NCBI RefSeq assembly: GCF_012952065.1
Contig: NZ_JABCJJ010000010.1
Coordinates: 62,001 to 126,000, forward strand
Direction: 5' to 3'
Length of the DNA: 64,000 nt
From: Cellulomonas fimi
Lineage (GTDB): Bacteria > Actinomycetota > Actinomycetes > Actinomycetales > Cellulomonadaceae
Below, piece by piece: positions 52,992 to 61,700 of this stretch. The notes under the pieces are model-generated. The model had not been told where the DNA came from and searched no databases. It worked only from the letters and a program-made list of their open reading frames with translations. The position numbers were made by a program, and so were the translations under genes. Every line of letters starts with the position of its first letter. Within the stretch, counting starts at the first letter, position 1.

Positions 52992-53801
52992 GTGTCGGTG
53001 GCGCGTGGCACGCTCGCCGTCGTGACCACCCGTCCGCCCCCACCGTGGCGCTCGCCCAGCCGCGGGAGCGCCCGCGCCCGATCCCGTGCCCGACGCCGGG
53101 TCGTCGCGTTCGCCGTCTACGTCGCCTCCGCGCTGACGGTCGTGCTCGGCGTCGGCCTGGCGCTCCCCAGCATCACCGCCGCGACGAGCGGCCCGCGCTA
53201 CCCCGTCACCGCCGACGACGTCGCGACCGCCCGCGCGCAGCTCGCGGCGCTGGAGACCAAGGGTCGCGCACCCAGGACCGGGTACGAGCGCGAGCTGTTC
53301 GGGCAGGCCTGGTCCGACGTCGACCGGAACGGGTGCGACACCCGCAACGACGTGCTCGGTCGCGACCTCACGGCGATGACGTTCAAACCCGGCACGCGCG
53401 ACTGCCTCGTGCTCTCCGGGACGCTCGCCGACCCCTACAGCGGCACGACCCTCACCTTCGAGCGCGGGCCGCAGACGAGCGCCCTCGTCCAGATCGACCA
53501 CGTCGTCGCGCTGTCGGACGCGTGGCAGAAGGGCGCTCAGGCGTGGCCGCCGGACGTCCGCGAGCGGTTCGCGAACGACCCCGCCAATCTTCTCGCCGTC
53601 GACGGCCCGCTCAACCAGGCGAAGGGCGCAGGGGACGCGGCGACGTGGCTCCCGCCGCACAAGCCCTTCCGCTGCCGGTACGTGATCCGGCAGGTGCACG
53701 TGAAGGCGACCTACGGGTTGTGGGTCACGGGTGCCGAGCGCGACGCGATCGCCCGTGAGCTCGGGCGGTGCGAGGTGGTCCCCGATGCCGCAGCGGGCTG
53801 A
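52992..53801 (+). CDS. Secreted or membrane-anchored HNH nuclease-like protein (DUF1524 type)
   Basis: 269 residues from the GTG at 52992; a GTG at 53022 would remove ten residues and is equally possible. An Arg-rich start precedes one hydrophobic segment VVAFAVYVASALTVVLGVGLAL, so the protein is exported or anchored with the catalytic part outside. The C-terminal domain has DVDRNGCDTRNDVL, LVQIDHVVALSDAWQKGAQAWP and NLLAVDGPLNQAKGAGDAATWLPP, the His and Asn residues of extracellular HNH (DUF1524) proteins, with paired cysteines that could form disulfides. Such proteins are thought to degrade DNA outside the cell for nutrient use. Confidence 0.85.
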   Translation: MSVARGTLAVVTTRPPPPWRSPSRGSARARSRARRRVVAFAVYVASALTVVLGVGLALPSITAATSGPRYPVTADDVATARAQLAALETKGRAPRTGYERELFGQAWSDVDRNGCDTRNDVLGRDLTAMTFKPGTRDCLVLSGTLADPYSGTTLTFERGPQTSALVQIDHVVALSDAWQKGAQAWPPDVRERFANDPANLLAVDGPLNQAKGAGDAATWLPPHKPFRCRYVIRQVHVKATYGLWVTGAERDAIARELGRCEVVPDAAAG

Positions 53802-53906
53802 CGCAGGTGACGGTGTGGTGCCCACGGGGCTCCGGCGCCGGCGCCGCCGGTGCAGGGCGGCGGGTGACGCCCACAAGGTGACGCCGGCGGGCGGCGCGAC
53901 CCCCGC

Positions 53907-54620
53907 TCAGCTGCCGCTGCCGGGCCGCTTCTCCACGACGAGGTCCGCACCGGCTGCCGAGAGCCGGATCGCGCCGTCACGCACGTCGGCGCCGGTCAGC
54001 GCGATGCCCTCGGGCAGTCCCTCGATCGGGATCGCGAGGTCGGTCAGCTGGTCCTCGAGCGCGCGCGGCAGGTCCGCGACGTCGATCGAGGCCGGACCGA
54101 GCGTGAGTCTGGTGACGTCGATGCGGATGCGGCCGTCCTGCGCGCGCGGGGCGAGGGCTGCGGTCAGGTCGACGCCGAGCACGGTCGTCCGAGCGAGCAG
54201 TCGATCACCCTCCGCAGCGAGGTCGACGTCCAGCTCGGCCTGCGTCGCGAGGAGCCGCTGCGCGGAGGCGACGGAGAGGGTGCCGGTGAGCGTGGCGTCG
54301 TCCACGGTGTACGACTGGTCGACGCCGATGCCCCGGGCGACGATGTCGACGTCGGTGAGCTCCACGCCATCGACCACGAGGCCGTCCGCCCGCGCGGTGA
54401 CGCGGTCGAGGCGTCCGGCGAGCACCTGGGTCAGGAACGGGAACCCGTGGATCTGCACGTCCGGCTCACCGATGACTCCCTCGACGTACGCCTGCACCTC
54501 ACGTGCCGCGGCGTCCTCGGCCATCCCGACCGCGACGCGGTCGGCGACGACGGCACCCCCGCCGACGACGACGAGGAGCGCCACCCCCACGACCACCCCC
54601 CGCGCACCCATGCCCGCCAC
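53907..54620 (-). CDS. DUF2993/LmeA-family phospholipid-binding protein
   Basis: 237 residues from a GTG at 54620; an ATG three codons later is equally possible. One N-terminal membrane segment (GVVVGVALLVVVGGGAVVA) anchors or exports it. The rest follows the DUF2993 pattern: VQIHGFPFLTQVLAGRLDRVTARADGLVVDGVELTDVDIVARG, then repeated beta strands ending in GAIRLSAAGADLVVEKR. The mycobacterial relative LmeA binds phosphatidylinositides and helps lipomannan elongation in the periplasm; a similar lipid-binding envelope role is inferred. Confidence 0.85.
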   Translation of the reverse strand: MAGMGARGVVVGVALLVVVGGGAVVADRVAVGMAEDAAAREVQAYVEGVIGEPDVQIHGFPFLTQVLAGRLDRVTARADGLVVDGVELTDVDIVARGIGVDQSYTVDDATLTGTLSVASAQRLLATQAELDVDLAAEGDRLLARTTVLGVDLTAALAPRAQDGRIRIDVTRLTLGPASIDVADLPRALEDQLTDLAIPIEGLPEGIALTGADVRDGAIRLSAAGADLVVEKRPGSGS

Positions 54621-54639
54621 TGTAGATCCCGGTCCCGGT

Positions 54640-54816
54640 CGCGCTCACGCTCCGACTCCCGCTCCACCCCCGCTCCGACTGGGGCTCACGGCTCACGGCT
54701 CACGGCTCACGGTACCCGGCTCCCACTCCCGGCTCTCGGCTCCCGCTCCCGACGCCCGGCTCCCGCTCCCGACGTGTCAGAACCCGGTGACCCCAGTGCC
54801 CCACGTCGTTCTGACA
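54640..54816. repeat. Low-complexity repeat tract with 7-base and 20-base tandem units and a hairpin
   Basis: Four exact GGCTCAC units (54683-54710) are followed by CTCCCG-rich sequence with a 20-base period repeated twice (GGCTCCCGCTCCCGACG at 54738-54754 and 54758-54774). The tract ends in an inverted repeat, TGTCAGAAC (54775-54783) and GTTCTGACA (54808-54816), which could form a hairpin. The 295-base gap before the next gene otherwise holds nothing recognised. Confidence 0.8.
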
Positions 54817-54915
54817 GCTCGATGGAGGGGCGTGCGGCTCGCGCCTCTGGCGGGCGTTCGAACCGCCGCCTAGCCTGGAAGGGAGGGACGGCAGCTGTCG
54901 AAGAGGACCTGAGCG

Positions 54916-55230
54916 ATGAGCCGGATCGCGACCGGAGCGCGACGTGCGTGGAGACGACTGTGCCGCCGTCCCGACGTGGAGGTCGACCCGTTCGAGATCC
55001 TGCGGCTGCAGCTGCGGCTCGGGGCCATCGCCGACCAGGTCCGGGCGCTCGAGCGGGACGCCAACGTGTACGCACGGGCGCACCACCTCGAGGCCACGAC
55101 GAACGCGTACGACGCGCTCCTCGCCGAGGCCTGCATGCTTGCCGGCGTCGACCGCGACCCGCACGCACGCGGCGACGCCGAACGCTTCCGGGAGGAGGTC
55201 GAGCTCACCGCGCGCGGCTGGTCCTGGTGA
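54916..55230 (+). CDS. Hypothetical small protein (104 aa)
   Basis: Not recognised. ATG at 54916 with GAGGAC eight bases upstream. The basic N-terminus SRIATGARRAWRRLCRRPDVEVDPFEIL precedes a long helix, LRLQLRLGAIADQVRALERDANVYARAHHLEATTNAYDALLAEACMLAG, and an acidic end. The helical, Ala/Leu-rich composition suggests a small coiled-coil protein. It lies before the palindromic element at 55250-55293. Function unknown. Confidence 0.6.
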   Translation: MSRIATGARRAWRRLCRRPDVEVDPFEILRLQLRLGAIADQVRALERDANVYARAHHLEATTNAYDALLAEACMLAGVDRDPHARGDAERFREEVELTARGWSW

Positions 55231-55249
55231 ACGGCCCCAACACCCCACA

Positions 55250-55293
55250 ACGTCCGCACTCCGTGGGCCTCCAGCCCCATCGAGCGCGGACGT
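55250..55293. repeat. Interspersed palindromic element, copy 1
   Basis: ACGTCCGCACTC (55250-55261) and GAGCGCGGACGT (55282-55293) are inverted repeats with one mismatch, separated by 20 bases including CGTGGG and CCCCATC. The same arms and loop landmarks recur at 58099-58148. It lies 20 bases after the stop of the small hypothetical gene and could act as a transcription terminator hairpin. Confidence 0.75.
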
Positions 55294-55375
55294 AGCACGC
55301 CGGGGCACCGCAACGCGCCGAGCACCCGCGGGAGAGCCGGCCTCGGCGCGCGCCACCGCAGTCGGCCCGGTAGAC

Positions 55376-56419
55376 ATGACCGGCATGACCCAGATCGGAT
55401 TCCACGCCTCCCACGAGCAGATCTCGCCGGGTGAGCTCCTGCGCGCCGTGCGTCGCGCGGCGGACGCCGGGTTCGACGCCGGCATGTGCTCCGACCACCT
55501 CGCCCCCTGGAGCGCGCGGCAGGGCCACTCCGGCTTCGCCTGGTCGTGGCTCGGCGCCGCGCTCGCGTCGACGGACCTGAGCTTCGGCACCGTCAGCGCG
55601 CCCGGCCAGCGCTACCACCCGGCGGTCATCGCCCAGGCGAGCGCGACGCTCGCGCAGATGTTCCCGGGCCGGTTCTGGGTCGCGCTCGGCTCGGGTGAGA
55701 ACGCGAACGAGCGCATCACGGGCGACCGCTGGCCCAGCAAGCCCGAGCGCGACGCCCGGCTCCGCGAGTGCGTGGACATCATCCGCGCGCTGCACCGCGG
55801 CGAGGAGGTCAGCCACCGCGGCCACGTCACGGTCGACCGCGCCAGGATCTGGTCCCTCCCCGACGAGCCGCCCCTGCTCATCGGTCCCGCGGTCTCGATC
55901 GAGACGGCCCGCGCGCACGCCGACTGGGCCGACGGCCTGGTGACGACCAACCAGGACCTCGACACGCTCCGGACCATGATCGCGACCTACCGCGACGCGG
56001 GCGGGCGCGGCGAGCTCTCGGTGCAGGTGCACCTCTCGTGGGCACCGACCGACGACGAGGCCTACGCGATCGCGCACGACCAGTGGCGCTCCAACGTCTT
56101 CTCGCCGCCCGCGTGCTGGGACCTCGACAGCCCGGCGGCCTTCGACGTCGTCAGCGAGAACGTCACCGAGCAGCAGGTGCGCGACACCGTCATGGTCTCG
56201 AGCGACCTCGGCGCCCTGACCGCGTACCTCGCGGACCTCGCCGATCTCGGCTTCGACCGCATGTACCTCCACCACGTGGGCCAGCAGCAGGACGCGTTCA
56301 TCGACGCGTTCGGCGAGCACGTGCTGCCGCAGCTGCGGTCCGCCTCGGCGACGTCGCCCGCCTGGCCGGCTCCGGCGTCGTCGGGCACGGCGCCGACCCG
56401 CAGCGGAGGTGCGCGATGA
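55376..56419 (+). CDS. Luciferase-like flavin oxidoreductase (TIGR03885 type)
   Basis: 347 residues from the ATG at 55376; a second ATG three codons on is possible. The opening TQIGFHASHEQISPGELLRAVRRAADAGFDAGMCSDHLAPWSARQGHSGFAWSWLGAAL and the GRFWVALGSGENANERITGDRWPSKPERDARL segment are characteristic of this LLM subfamily, which is predicted to use a flavin other than F420. The reaction is unknown. Its stop overlaps the start of the GH13 gene (ATGA), so the two proteins are made together; such pairing is known for this subfamily and suggests a linked role in trehalose or glucan metabolism. The C-terminal 25 residues are Ala/Ser/Pro-rich. Confidence 0.85.
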   Translation: MTGMTQIGFHASHEQISPGELLRAVRRAADAGFDAGMCSDHLAPWSARQGHSGFAWSWLGAALASTDLSFGTVSAPGQRYHPAVIAQASATLAQMFPGRFWVALGSGENANERITGDRWPSKPERDARLRECVDIIRALHRGEEVSHRGHVTVDRARIWSLPDEPPLLIGPAVSIETARAHADWADGLVTTNQDLDTLRTMIATYRDAGGRGELSVQVHLSWAPTDDEAYAIAHDQWRSNVFSPPACWDLDSPAAFDVVSENVTEQQVRDTVMVSSDLGALTAYLADLADLGFDRMYLHHVGQQQDAFIDAFGEHVLPQLRSASATSPAWPAPASSGTAPTRSGGAR

Positions 56420-58089
56420 GGATCACCGACACCGCCGACCTGTGGTGGAAGAACGCGGTCATCTACTGCCTCGACATCGAGACGTACATGGACTGGAACG
56501 ACGACGGGATCGGCGACATGCCGGGCCTGGTCCAGCGGCTCGACCACCTGGCCGAGCTCGGCGTCACGTGCCTGTGGCTCATGCCCTTCTACCCGACGGC
56601 GAACCGCGACGACGGGTACGACATCACCGACCACTACGGCGTCGACAAGCGGCTCGGGACGCACGGCGACCTCGTCGAGCTCATCCGGACCGCGCGCGAC
56701 CGCGGCATGCGCGTGATCGCGGACCTCGTCGTCAACCACACCTCCGACCAGCACCCGTGGTTCAAGGCCGCGCGGTCGTCGAAGGACAACCCGTACCGCG
56801 ACTACTACGTGTGGCGCACCGAAGCGCCGCCGTCGACCAAGAAGGAGGTCGTGTTCCCCGACCAGGAGGACTCGATCTGGGAGCTCGACGAGAAGACCGG
56901 CGAGTACTACCTGCACCGGTTCTACAAGCACCAGCCGGACCTCAACGTCGCGAACGAGACGGTCCGGGACGAGATCGCGAAGATGATCGGCTTCTGGCTC
57001 GAGGTCGGGCTCTCCGGCTTCCGGGTAGACGCCGTCCCGTACCTCCTCGAGGGCGCCGATCCCAACGGGGAGGACGAGGGTGGCGACCCGCACGACTACC
57101 TGCGGTCGCTGCGGTCGTTCCTCGGGCGACGGTCCGGGGACGCGATCCTGCTGGGCGAGGTCAACCTGCCGCACGCCGACCAGCGGAAGTTCTTCGGGGA
57201 CGGCGCCGGCGACGAGCTGACCATGATGTTCGACTTCATCGGCATGCAGAACCTGTACCTGTCGCTCGCCCGGGCCGACGCCAAGCCGATCGCCAGGGCG
57301 CTGCAGGCGCGGCCGGAGATACCGAAGGACGCGCAGTGGGCGACGTTCGTGCGCAACCACGACGAGCTGACGCTCGACAAGCTGTCCGAGGACGAGCGGC
57401 AGGAGGTCTTCGCGGCCTTCGGGCCCGAGGAGTCGATGCAGCTCTACGGACGCGGGCTGCGGCGTCGTCTGCCCCCGATGCTCGACGGCGACCCGCGGCG
57501 CCTCCGGATGGTCTACTCGCTCCTCTTCTCGCTGCCGGGCACGCCCGTGCTGTTCTACGGCGAGGAGATCGGCATGGGCGAGAACCTCGACGTGCCCGGG
57601 CGGCTCGCGGTGCGCACGCCGATGCAGTGGACGTCCGGGCGGAACGGGGGCTTCTCCGCGGCCCGACCGTCGCGGCTCGCGGCCCCGGTGGTGACCGGCG
57701 GGTTCTCGCCCGAGCACATCAACGTGGCGGCGCAGCGGCGGGACCCGGACTCGCTGCTGTCGCACATCTCGCTGCTGATCAGGCGGTACCGCGAGTGCCC
57801 CGAGCTCGGGTGGGCGCCGGTCAAGATCCTCGAGCAGCCGTTCCGCGAGGTGCTCGCGCACCAGTGCACGTGGGACGACGGCTCGCTCGTGGCGCTGCAC
57901 AACCTGTCGTCCGAGCCGGTGGTCGTGCCGCTCGAGGTCGAGGAGCTCGACGGCGACGGCGAGCTGGTGGACCTCCTCGCGGACGGTCGTGTCCAGGGTG
58001 ACGAGAAGGGCCGCGTCGAGGTGTCGCTCGAGGGCTACGGCTACCGCTGGCTCCGCGTCGTGCGCCCGGGAACCCGCCGACTGGTGTAG
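56416..58089 (+). CDS. GH13 alpha-glucosyl enzyme, trehalose-synthase-like
   Basis: 557 residues from the ATG at 56416, which overlaps the preceding stop and has GGAGG at 56405-56409. The (beta/alpha)8 barrel has VIYCLDIETYMDWNDDGIGDMPGLVQRLDHL at the start, DLVVNHTSDQHPWF, nucleophile Asp205 in GFRVDAVPYL, acid/base Glu248 in LLGEVNL and Asp317 in VRNHDELT, then GTPVLFYGEEIGMGENL. The start and substrate loops resemble trehalose synthase (GH13_16), which interconverts maltose and trehalose, although YCLDIETY differs from the usual YEVHVRSF-type start, so another glucosyl activity is possible. No maltokinase gene follows. Confidence 0.85.
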   Translation: MRITDTADLWWKNAVIYCLDIETYMDWNDDGIGDMPGLVQRLDHLAELGVTCLWLMPFYPTANRDDGYDITDHYGVDKRLGTHGDLVELIRTARDRGMRVIADLVVNHTSDQHPWFKAARSSKDNPYRDYYVWRTEAPPSTKKEVVFPDQEDSIWELDEKTGEYYLHRFYKHQPDLNVANETVRDEIAKMIGFWLEVGLSGFRVDAVPYLLEGADPNGEDEGGDPHDYLRSLRSFLGRRSGDAILLGEVNLPHADQRKFFGDGAGDELTMMFDFIGMQNLYLSLARADAKPIARALQARPEIPKDAQWATFVRNHDELTLDKLSEDERQEVFAAFGPEESMQLYGRGLRRRLPPMLDGDPRRLRMVYSLLFSLPGTPVLFYGEEIGMGENLDVPGRLAVRTPMQWTSGRNGGFSAARPSRLAAPVVTGGFSPEHINVAAQRRDPDSLLSHISLLIRRYRECPELGWAPVKILEQPFREVLAHQCTWDDGSLVALHNLSSEPVVVPLEVEELDGDGELVDLLADGRVQGDEKGRVEVSLEGYGYRWLRVVRPGTRRLV

Positions 58090-58098
58090 CCCCTCAGC

Positions 58099-58148
58099 GC
58101 AACGTCCGCACTCCGTGGGGCCAGGGGCCCATCGAGTGCGGACGTTGC
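58099..58148. repeat. Interspersed palindromic element, copy 2
   Basis: GCAACGTCCGCACTC (58099-58113) and GAGTGCGGACGTTGC (58134-58148) are perfect 15-base inverted repeats with a 20-base loop. It is the same element as at 55250-55293, ten bases after the stop of the GH13 gene, and may end its transcript. Confidence 0.85.
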
Positions 58149-58216
58149 GAAGCCGCGGACGTTGCGAAGCCGCGGACGTTGCGAAGCCGCGGACGTTGTG
58201 AAGCTGCGGACGCTGG
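58138..58216. repeat. 17-base tandem repeat grown from the palindrome arm
   Basis: GCGGACGTTGCGAAGCC occurs at 58138-58154, 58155-58171 and 58172-58188 exactly, then with two changes at 58189-58205, and partly at 58206-58216. The first unit includes the right arm of the palindromic element, so the array appears to have arisen from it. There are no spacers, so it is not a CRISPR array. Confidence 0.9.
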
Positions 58217-58234
58217 GGTATGGCAGGCAGTTCG

Positions 58235-58648
58235 CTAGGCAGGGAGCGGACCCAGTGCCTGGTGTCCCGCCTCTCCCAGACCTTGGCGACGGTGAGCCTC
58301 CAGGAGTCGACGAGCCGCCTCCTCGCCCCCCACCACCAGGGCGACGAGCCGTACTGCTTCCCGATGGTCGATCGGCGCATCGACGTACGTCTCGTCCAAC
58401 GCGGGATGGGACAGCCTCTCGGGGCTCGGTCGGCGCAGCGCGGCCGAGCCACTGGCGCGCTCCAGGATCCCGGACAGCACGAGGTTGAGGACGACGCGGT
58501 CGGCGCTGCTCAGCATGAGACGACTGATCTCCGCGAAGTACGGCTCGTCCTCGCGATAGTGCACGCTCAGGGCGAGAGTGTGAAGCCGGTCCTCGAGCTC
58601 GACGACCCGCGCTTCCAGTGCGTCGATCCGCTCCTGCTCTGAACTCAT
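58235..58648 (-). CDS. Hypothetical coiled-coil protein (137 aa)
   Basis: Not recognised. ATG at 58648 with GGAGGG seven bases upstream. Residues 3-27 (SEQERIDALEARVVELEDRLHTLAL) form a clear heptad coiled coil. The middle (EPYFAEISRLMLSSADRVVLNLVLSGILERASG) is helical, and the C-terminus contains VDAPIDHREAVRLVALVVGGEEAARRLLEAH. It may oligomerise. It is followed on the same strand by the repeats at 58099-58216. Function unknown. Confidence 0.75.
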   Translation of the reverse strand: MSSEQERIDALEARVVELEDRLHTLALSVHYREDEPYFAEISRLMLSSADRVVLNLVLSGILERASGSAALRRPSPERLSHPALDETYVDAPIDHREAVRLVALVVGGEEAARRLLEAHRRQGLGEAGHQALGPLPA

Positions 58649-58748
58649 CCTCGGGCCCTCCGGCTGATTCTGGTCACAACAGAATCCACATCACGCCCTC
58701 GACGGCGTTGGCGATGACGTCAAGGCGGCACCGCGTGCACCGTACGGC

Positions 58749-61700
58749 TCAGCCGGCGACGACGCGCAGCGTGCTCGAGCCGTCCGCGAGCCGGCGGACC
58801 TCGATGCGCTCGGCGATCGCCTGCTTGAGCGCCTCGACGTGCGAGACGACGCCGACGACCCGCCCGCCCGCCCGCAGCTTGCCCAGCTCCGCGAGCACCG
58901 CCTCGAGCGTGTCGGGGTCGAGCGACCCGAACCCCTCGTCGACGAACAGCGTCCCGAGCTCGATCCCGCCCGCCTCCGCCGTCACGACGTCCGCCATGCC
59001 CAGCGCGAGGCACAGGGACACGTAGAACGTCTCGCCGCCCGAGAGGGTCCGCGGGTCGCGCTCAGCGTCGAGCCGGTGGTCGATCACGCGCATCGACAAC
59101 CCGGTCCGGCGCGTCCGCACGTCCTCGCGCTCGTCGCTGCGGACCAGCTCGAACCGGCCGTCGGACATCGCGAGCAGCCGGTCGTTCGCCGCCGCCACCA
59201 CGTCCTCGAAGCGCTTGACCAGCACGTACGTCGCGAGCGTGAGCCGCTTGGTGTTGTCGCCGCCCGACGCCGCCGCCAGGTCGGCCATCCGCGTCACCGG
59301 CGCCGCCCGGTCACGCGCGGCGGCGTGGGCCTCGAGCGCCGCCTCGACCGCGCCCATGGCCCCCACCGCCGACGACGCCGCACTCGCCGCGAGCGCCGCC
59401 TCGCGCCCGGCGGTGCTCGCCACCGCCTCGGCCTCCGTGAACCGCGCCTGCGCACCCGGCAGGTCCACCGCGACGTCGTCGTCCAGGTCGACGAGCGCCG
59501 GGTCCGCGAGCCCGAGCTCGACCCGCGCGACGGCGGCCGCGTGCGCGCCGATCGACTCCTCGAGCCGCGCGAGCTCGCGCTCGGGCAGGTGGGCGGCGCG
59601 TGCGTCGTCGGAGTCCGCGAAGCCGTGGTCCGCGAGCGCCGTGGCGAGCTCCGCCGCGCGGGTGGTCAGGTCGTGCTCGGCGCGGTCGACGACCTCGAGC
59701 GCCTCGGCCAGCGCGCTGCACGCCCGCACCTGGGCGTCGAGCTGCGCGACGCGGGCCGCGACGGTCGGCGCGTCCGCCCGGGCGGCGTCGATCTCCTCCT
59801 GATCCGCCGTGATGCTCGCGCTCAGAGTCTCGATCGTCACCCGGGCGGTCGCGACCGAGGTGGCGAGCGCCTGCGCGCGCAGCCGGAGCTCGTCGGTCTC
59901 GAGGTCGTGGTTCTCGAGCCGCTCCTGCAGCACGACCAGCTCGCGCTCCGCCGACGAAGCCATCTGCACGAGGGTGCCGAGCTCGTCGATCTCGCGGTCG
60001 AGCTCGTGCACGGACCGGGGGCCGGCCTGCTCCCGCAGGCGCGTCAGACGCTCCGTGAGGGTCGCCACGTGGGACGACGCCTGGGCCGACGCGTGCTCGG
60101 CTGCCTGGCGCGTGCGTCCTGCCGCCTCGACCTGCTCCGCGGACGCGTGATCGGCTGCCAGCGCCGCGGGGTGCGGGTGCTCGACGGAGCCGCAGACCGG
60201 GCACGGCTCGCCCTCCGCCATGCTCGCGGCGAGCTCTCCGGCCATGCCCGCGAGCCGCCTCGTGCGCAGGTACGCCTCGCCCGCGATCGCCTCGCCCGCT
60301 GCCGCCAGGGCCGCGGCCGCGGCGGCGGCGGCCTCGCCGAGCTCGATGGACAGGTCGTCGGCCGCCTGGGCGGCGTCCCGGGCCGCGCGGGTGGTCTCCC
60401 GACGCTGGCGGCGCAGCGGGAGCTCCGCGGTGACCTCGCGCGCGGCCGCGATCGCGCTCAGGAGGTCGACCCGCACCGAGGGCCGCACGGCGGCGTCGTC
60501 GGCCAGGATCGCCTGCTCGGCGAGCGAGTCCTCGAGCGTCGTCTCCGCCGAGGCGAGTCGCATCCGGCGGCTCGGCATGCCGCTCTCGACCTCCTGCAGG
60601 CGGCGGAGCGTCGCCACCTGCCCGGCGAGCTCGTCGCGCGCGTCCGTGAGCCCGCGGCGGTCGAGGTGTGCGAAGTCGGGCGCGACCTGGGTCCGGGCGG
60701 CGTCGAGTCGCTCGCGCGACGCCTGTGCGGCCGACTCGGCAGCCTCGGCGGCCTGCAGCGCCGGACGCACGACCGCCGCGCGACGCGCCCGGTCGCGGCG
60801 CCGGACGTCGTCCGTGTGCGACGCCGCCTGCTCCGCGAGCCGTGCCCGTTCGGCGCGCAGGGCGTCGCGGCGGGCAAGGGAGTCGGCCAGTGTGCGGGCT
60901 TCGTCGAGCGCGCGCCGTGCCTCGTCGACGACGGCACGTGCCGCCTCCTCGGCGCGTGCACGCGCGGCAGCGACCGCGCTCAGCGCCGCGACGTGCGCGT
61001 GCACCGCGGGCAGGAGCGCGGGGTCGGCCGACTCGCCGAGCTCCCGCAGCTCGTCGGCCCCGACCAGCGCCGCCGCAGGCGCGGAACGCGGGGACGCTCC
61101 TCCCTCGGCCGACCCGTCAGGCGTGGCGCGCCCTCCGGCACGCGCTGGGTCTGACACGTCGGGGTGGCCGGCCGCTCCCGCCGACGTGTCAGACCCACCG
61201 CGATCTTGAGCGCGCGCAACGCCTGACACGTCGGGGTCGCTCACCGCCGGCACGGGCAGGGCGGGGAGCGGGGCGGGGGGCAGGGCGGAGAGCAGGGCGG
61301 GGAGCGGGGCGGGAGGTGCGCTCCGGATCCCCGCCGCACCCACGAAGTGCGCCGTCGCCGCCGCGACCCCGGAGCGCGCGTCCGCGACCGCGCGCTGCGC
61401 CTCGACGCGCATCGCGGCCAGGCGCTCCTGGACACGCTCGTAGACCTCGGTGCCGAAGACCTTCTGCAGCAGACCGCGGCGCCGTTCGGGGTCGGCACGC
61501 AGGAAGCTCGCGAACTCGCCCTGCGGCAGCACGATCGTCTGGACGAACTGCGAACGGTCGAGCCCGATGGCCCGCTGGATCTCCGCCCCGGCCTCGTCGA
61601 GCCGGGTCGAGAGCAGCTCGCCGTCCGCACCGTCGGCGGCGCCCAGCCGCCACAGCTTCACGCCCGCCTGCTGCTTGGTCGTGCCGGTCCCGCGCTTCTT

